Source: Patescibacteria group bacterium (GTDB taxonomy: Bacteria; Patescibacteriota; Minisyncoccia; Portnoybacterales; UBA2143). Taken from it: a stretch of 15,773 bases of DNA. The position numbers and the translations under genes were made by a program. Where the stretch lies: contig JAHJQT010000068.1 in assembly GCA_018819085.1 (NCBI GenBank), forward strand, positions 1-15,773, read 5' to 3'. This document shows positions 12,666 to 15,773 of the stretch, in pieces (position 1 is the first letter of the stretch; every line of letters begins with the position of its first letter). The notes below the pieces were generated by a model. It was not told where the DNA came from, searched no databases, and was given only the letters and a program-made list of their open reading frames with translations.

Positions 12666-13892
12666 ATGGTTACAAAAAAGAAGGAAATAAAAAAAAGAAA
12701 AACAAATAAACCCGTAAAAAAACGCGCTACAACGAAGAAGCCTGTTAAGAAGCCTGTTAAGAAACCAAAGAAAAAACCTGTGAATAAAAAGAAAACTCCT
12801 AATACTAAAAAAAGAGTTAAAAAAGTTTTAATTACTGATGAAAAAATTCAAGATTTGATAAATAGAGGAAGAGAAAGGGGATTTGTTACTGAATCAGAAT
12901 TACTTAGATTAGCTCCTAAAATTGAGTTTGATATATCTGGATTAGAAAAAGCATACGAGAAATTAAAAGATAATAATATAAAAATCGTTGAATCAATAGA
13001 ATTTTTAGATGATCCTTCTCAAAAAAAGAAACCAGCTAAAGATGAAGTATCTTTTCGTTTACAATCTTTTGATAATGTCCAAATGTATTTAAAAGAAATA
13101 GGAAGAGTACCCTTATTAACAGCTCAGGAAGAAGTAAAACTAGCCAAAGGCATTGAAAATGGAGATGAAGAATCAAGGCAAAAGTTAACACAAGCTAATT
13201 TAAGGTTGGTTGTTAGTATTGCTAAAAGATATGTTGGAAGAAGTCGCAATTTAAGCTTGCTTGATTTAATTCAAGAAGGAAATATCGGACTATTTAAAGC
13301 AGTTGAGAAATTTGATTATCATAGAGGATATAAATTTTCTACTTATGCTACTTGGTGGATTAGGCAGGCAATTACTAGGGCCTTAGCTGATCAATCAAGA
13401 ACTATCAGAATTCCTGTTCATATGGTTGAAACAATAAGTAAGTACACGCAAATTAAACGACTTCTTGTGCAAAATTTAGGTAGAGAACCACTTCCTGAAG
13501 AAATTGCTTCTGAAATGGGAGAGACTGTTGAAAAAATAAGGCATATTATAAAGATTTCTCAAGAAACTATTTCTCTAGAAACACCTGTTGGTGATGATAA
13601 TGAAGAAAGTAGTTTAGGAGAATTTGTGAAAGATGAGAAAACAGTTTCTCCTAATCAAATGGCTGCCAGAAAATTACTTCAAAATAGATTAAATGAAATT
13701 CTGATTGATTTATCTCCAAGAGAGCAAAAAATATTAGAAATGCGTTTTGGTTTAAAAGATGGAATTACTCATACATTAGAAGAAGTAGGTAGAGAGTTTG
13801 GTGTAACAAGAGAAAGAATTAGGCAGATAGAAGCAAAATCTTTAGAAAGAATTAGAGCACATAAAGGAGTGAAAAAATTAAAAGGTTATTAA
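12666..13892 (+). CDS. rpoD: Primary sigma factor RpoD with lysine-rich N-terminal tail
   Basis: The 408-residue group 1 sigma-70 factor. Residues 4-51 are an extreme Lys/Pro tail built partly from KKPV repeats; the DNA has a direct 12-base duplication at 12738-12761. Region 1.1 follows (LITDEKIQDLINRGRERGFVTESELLRLAP). Region 1.2 begins at residue 136 with DNVQMYLKEIGRVPLL. Regions 2.1-2.4 are LRLVVSIAKRYVGR to KFSTYATWWIRQAITRA, holding the -10 recognition helix. Region 3 follows. The region 4.2 helix-turn-helix is HTLEEVGREFGVTRERIRQIE, about residues 369-389, for the -35. Keeping both regions agrees with the -35/-10 promoters seen here. The gene follows dnaG by 4 bases. Confidence 0.98.
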   Translation: MVTKKKEIKKRKTNKPVKKRATTKKPVKKPVKKPKKKPVNKKKTPNTKKRVKKVLITDEKIQDLINRGRERGFVTESELLRLAPKIEFDISGLEKAYEKLKDNNIKIVESIEFLDDPSQKKKPAKDEVSFRLQSFDNVQMYLKEIGRVPLLTAQEEVKLAKGIENGDEESRQKLTQANLRLVVSIAKRYVGRSRNLSLLDLIQEGNIGLFKAVEKFDYHRGYKFSTYATWWIRQAITRALADQSRTIRIPVHMVETISKYTQIKRLLVQNLGREPLPEEIASEMGETVEKIRHIIKISQETISLETPVGDDNEESSLGEFVKDEKTVSPNQMAARKLLQNRLNEILIDLSPREQKILEMRFGLKDGITHTLEEVGREFGVTRERIRQIEAKSLERIRAHKGVKKLKGY

Positions 13893-13894
13893 AA

Positions 13895-15412
13895 ATGAAA
13901 AAAAATATCATTATTCTTTTAACTGAATTAATAGCTATTTTTTTAATGGTATTTAATATTTTACCAAGGGAATTAGGTCTTTTTGTTACGGGCTTGCTGA
14001 TTTTTTATTTTATTTTTAGTCCACTAGAAGATTCTTTGTGGGTTTTTATTGCTTCTATTCCTCTTTTTGTAGCTTTACCAATTACAGAAAGCTTTGATAC
14101 GATGGCTAATTGGAGAATTTTATTAATAGTTTTATTTTTAGTTTTATTTTTTAAACAAGGGATTTCTATAAAATTATTAAAAAATAATTTTAAATATTAT
14201 CAAGCCGAATATTTAACAGGAATATTTTTGTTAATAGCTATTGCTTCTTTATTTGTTGCTGATGATCTATTTATTGGCGTTAAAAAGATAATCTTTTTAA
14301 TAAATATATTTCTTTTATATATTATTATTAGAAATTTAATTTATAAGAACAAAGAGATAATACCAAAAATAATGAATGCAATGAAAGTAGCTATTGGATT
14401 AGTTTTAGGAGTCGGTTTTTTACAACTGATTATGGTATTTTTTATGAATCTTCATAAATTTTGGTATCTTTGGGATAGAAATGTAATTAATGTTTTTTAT
14501 GGTATCGATCTAAGTAATCTTTTATCTTATAGCAATACATGGTTTTCTTATTATTCCTATCAGCTCCCAACCTTGAGGATGTTTTCTATCTTCCCTGATT
14601 CTCATTCTTTTGCATTTTTCTGTATATTATCTATCCCTTTTTTCTTAACGGCTATATTTACACATAAAGATAATTTAAAAATAAAAAAAGTATTTCTTTA
14701 TTTTATTTTCATTAGTTGTTTATTAGCTATTATATTTTCAGGTTCAAGGGGGGCGTGGGTAAGTGCTTTGGGAGTTTTTCTAATATTTTTATTTATAGCT
14801 TTATTATGTTTTTTAAAAAAAATTATTTTTTGGAAAAAACAAATTCAACTTATTCTTGGTTGTTTTATAATCTTTTTTATTTTATTTCCAATTGCATCAG
14901 TAATTCTTTTTATGCCTCAATATATTGAATTGGGTAGAGACGCTATTTCTAACGCTTCTTTGTTTGAAAGAACTAGAAGTATTATTGATTTTACCGAAAT
15001 GTCAATAAAAGGACGATTGGAAATTTGGCAAAGAACAGTTGATTCAATAATAATACGACCATTATTGGGAGTTGGTATAGGTAACTTTCCACTAATTCTT
15101 AATGAAGATTTTTCTTTTTCTAAGAAAGGATCTTCTGCTCATAATCTTTATCTTGATTTTGCTGCAGAAATTGGTGTTTTTGCTTTATTCGTATTATTAG
15201 TTGTTTTTTGGAAAATTTTAAAAAGGGCATGGTATTTCTTTCAGGGAAAAATAAAGGGGAATAGTTCTTATTTAAACATATGGATTGGTTTTTTTGTAAT
15301 TGCTTTTTTATGGATTTTAAGCTATAGTTTATTTGACGTTGTTCTTCTCAATGACAAGGTCCTTTTGTTTTTTATGGCTAATATTGCTATCTTATACTCT
15401 TATGCATCATAA
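13895..15412 (+). CDS. O-antigen ligase/polymerase-like membrane protein
   Basis: A 505-residue polytopic protein with roughly eleven or twelve hydrophobic segments. It belongs with the Wzy/WaaL group (PF04932), which joins or polymerises lipid-linked glycans at the outer face of the cytoplasmic membrane. Family marks: SGSRGAWVSAL (R285) after a membrane helix, a long loop with the conserved GRLEIWQRTVDSIIIRPLLGVGIGNFP (G392 onward), and AHNLYLDFAAEIGVFALF with H416, the histidine expected in the large outer loop. Whether it is a ligase or a polymerase cannot be told. It starts 2 bases after rpoD, and its end overlaps the next glycosyltransferase gene by 11 bases, so the two surface-glycan genes are tied to the housekeeping unit. 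Confidence 0.88.
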   Translation: MKKNIIILLTELIAIFLMVFNILPRELGLFVTGLLIFYFIFSPLEDSLWVFIASIPLFVALPITESFDTMANWRILLIVLFLVLFFKQGISIKLLKNNFKYYQAEYLTGIFLLIAIASLFVADDLFIGVKKIIFLINIFLLYIIIRNLIYKNKEIIPKIMNAMKVAIGLVLGVGFLQLIMVFFMNLHKFWYLWDRNVINVFYGIDLSNLLSYSNTWFSYYSYQLPTLRMFSIFPDSHSFAFFCILSIPFFLTAIFTHKDNLKIKKVFLYFIFISCLLAIIFSGSRGAWVSALGVFLIFLFIALLCFLKKIIFWKKQIQLILGCFIIFFILFPIASVILFMPQYIELGRDAISNASLFERTRSIIDFTEMSIKGRLEIWQRTVDSIIIRPLLGVGIGNFPLILNEDFSFSKKGSSAHNLYLDFAAEIGVFALFVLLVVFWKILKRAWYFFQGKIKGNSSYLNIWIGFFVIAFLWILSYSLFDVVLLNDKVLLFFMANIAILYSYAS

Positions 15413-15773
15413 CAATCCTTTAGTATCAATAAACCTTATCACCTATAATAGTCAGAAATATATTAATGACTGTTTAGGTTCTGTTTTTGGCCAAACATAT
15501 CCTAATTTAGAGATTTTGATTATTGATAATGCTTCAACTGATAATACAATAAATTATCTTAAAAGATTACCTAAGAAATCAAATCTAAGAGTTATTTTTA
15601 ATAAAAAGAATGTAGGGTTTTCTGCAGGGCACAATCAAGGAATTAGAAATAGTAAAGGAGATTTTATTTTATGTCTTAATCATGATGTTGCTCTAGATAA
15701 GGATTTTATTAAAAATGCTATTAAAGTAATTCAAAAAGATGCTAAAATAGCAGCTGTTCAGGGTAAATTATTA
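15402..15773 (+). CDS. GT2 family glycosyltransferase, 3' end beyond the window
   Basis: An open frame of 124 codons runs off the window edge. VSINLITYNSQKYINDCLGSVFGQTYPNLEILIIDNASTDNT is the classic GT2 nucleotide-sugar-binding start, and NKKNVGFSAGHNQGIRNSKGDFILCLNHDVALDKDFI follows. The order matches rhamnosyltransferase-like (WbbL-type) enzymes. The usual N-P-D metal motif is LNHDV here, with the aspartate kept. The ATG at 15402 lies within the last codons of the upstream gene (11-base overlap, different frame), so translation is probably coupled. It likely adds a sugar to a surface glycan handled by the upstream ligase/polymerase-like protein. The family is clear; donor and acceptor are not. 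Confidence 0.88.
   Translation, partial: MHHNNPLVSINLITYNSQKYINDCLGSVFGQTYPNLEILIIDNASTDNTINYLKRLPKKSNLRVIFNKKNVGFSAGHNQGIRNSKGDFILCLNHDVALDKDFIKNAIKVIQKDAKIAAVQGKLL

Noticed and set aside
14716..14928. Second plus-strand frame within the ligase-like gene
   Set aside because: Out-of-frame reading of codons for membrane helices; Phe/Tyr/Ser-rich composition is typical of a shadow.

Overview
The window is low-G+C bacterial DNA packed with plus-strand genes. No gap between genes exceeds about 210 bases. The standard code fits everywhere: TGG for Trp, mostly TAA stops, no need to read TGA. The gene set suggests a member of the Candidate Phyla Radiation (Patescibacteria). It combines short conserved proteins of unknown function, a LemA-HtpX pair, a stand-alone zincin, a Nudix enzyme next to dnaG-rpoD, a half-length TsaB-like protein, and surface-polysaccharide genes after the sigma factor. 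The lineage is an inference; no 16S rRNA or ribosomal protein gene is present to settle it.

Layout. 1-3032: after a terminator comes a cluster of a conserved unknown protein, the ribosome-assembly GTPase EngB, a PspC-domain membrane protein, an unusual GT-A glycosyltransferase, a minimal zincin metallopeptidase and a DUF167/YggU protein. 3033-3238: a G+C-rich block with two long hairpins that are inverted, diverged copies of one element (REP/BIME-like). 3239-5022: a TsaB-like N-terminal half, an unknown protein with a strong Shine-Dalgarno (SD) site, a terminator, and a nucleotidyltransferase-fold protein. 5025-7217: groES-groEL with promoter, leader and terminator. 7219-9509: promoter, lemA, htpX, two unknown proteins and tRNA-Ser(GGA), the tRNA starting on the base after a stop codon. 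9572-10333: an unknown single-pass membrane protein, a hairpin and a 27-residue membrane peptide. 10371-15773: Nudix hydrolase, dnaG, rpoD, an O-antigen ligase/polymerase-like protein and a GT2 glycosyltransferase cut by the window end, spaced 2, 4, 2 and -11 bases apart like one transcription unit.

Gene expression. Three genes (75, 1016, 12666) have a TATAAT box ending 6 to 8 bases before the start codon, which predicts leaderless mRNAs; two of these also have a good -35 box. The genes at 3531, 9572 and 10371 have clear SD sites instead. Most others start 1 to 10 bases after the previous stop, suggesting translational coupling.

Roles. Most of the window is housekeeping: ribosome assembly, protein folding, membrane proteolysis, replication priming and the primary sigma factor. 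Cell-surface glycan genes are added at the right end. I see no CRISPR array, transposase, defence cassette or clear prophage. The least explained items are the paired hairpin element, the leaderless architecture, the truncated TsaB-like gene, and several small proteins.
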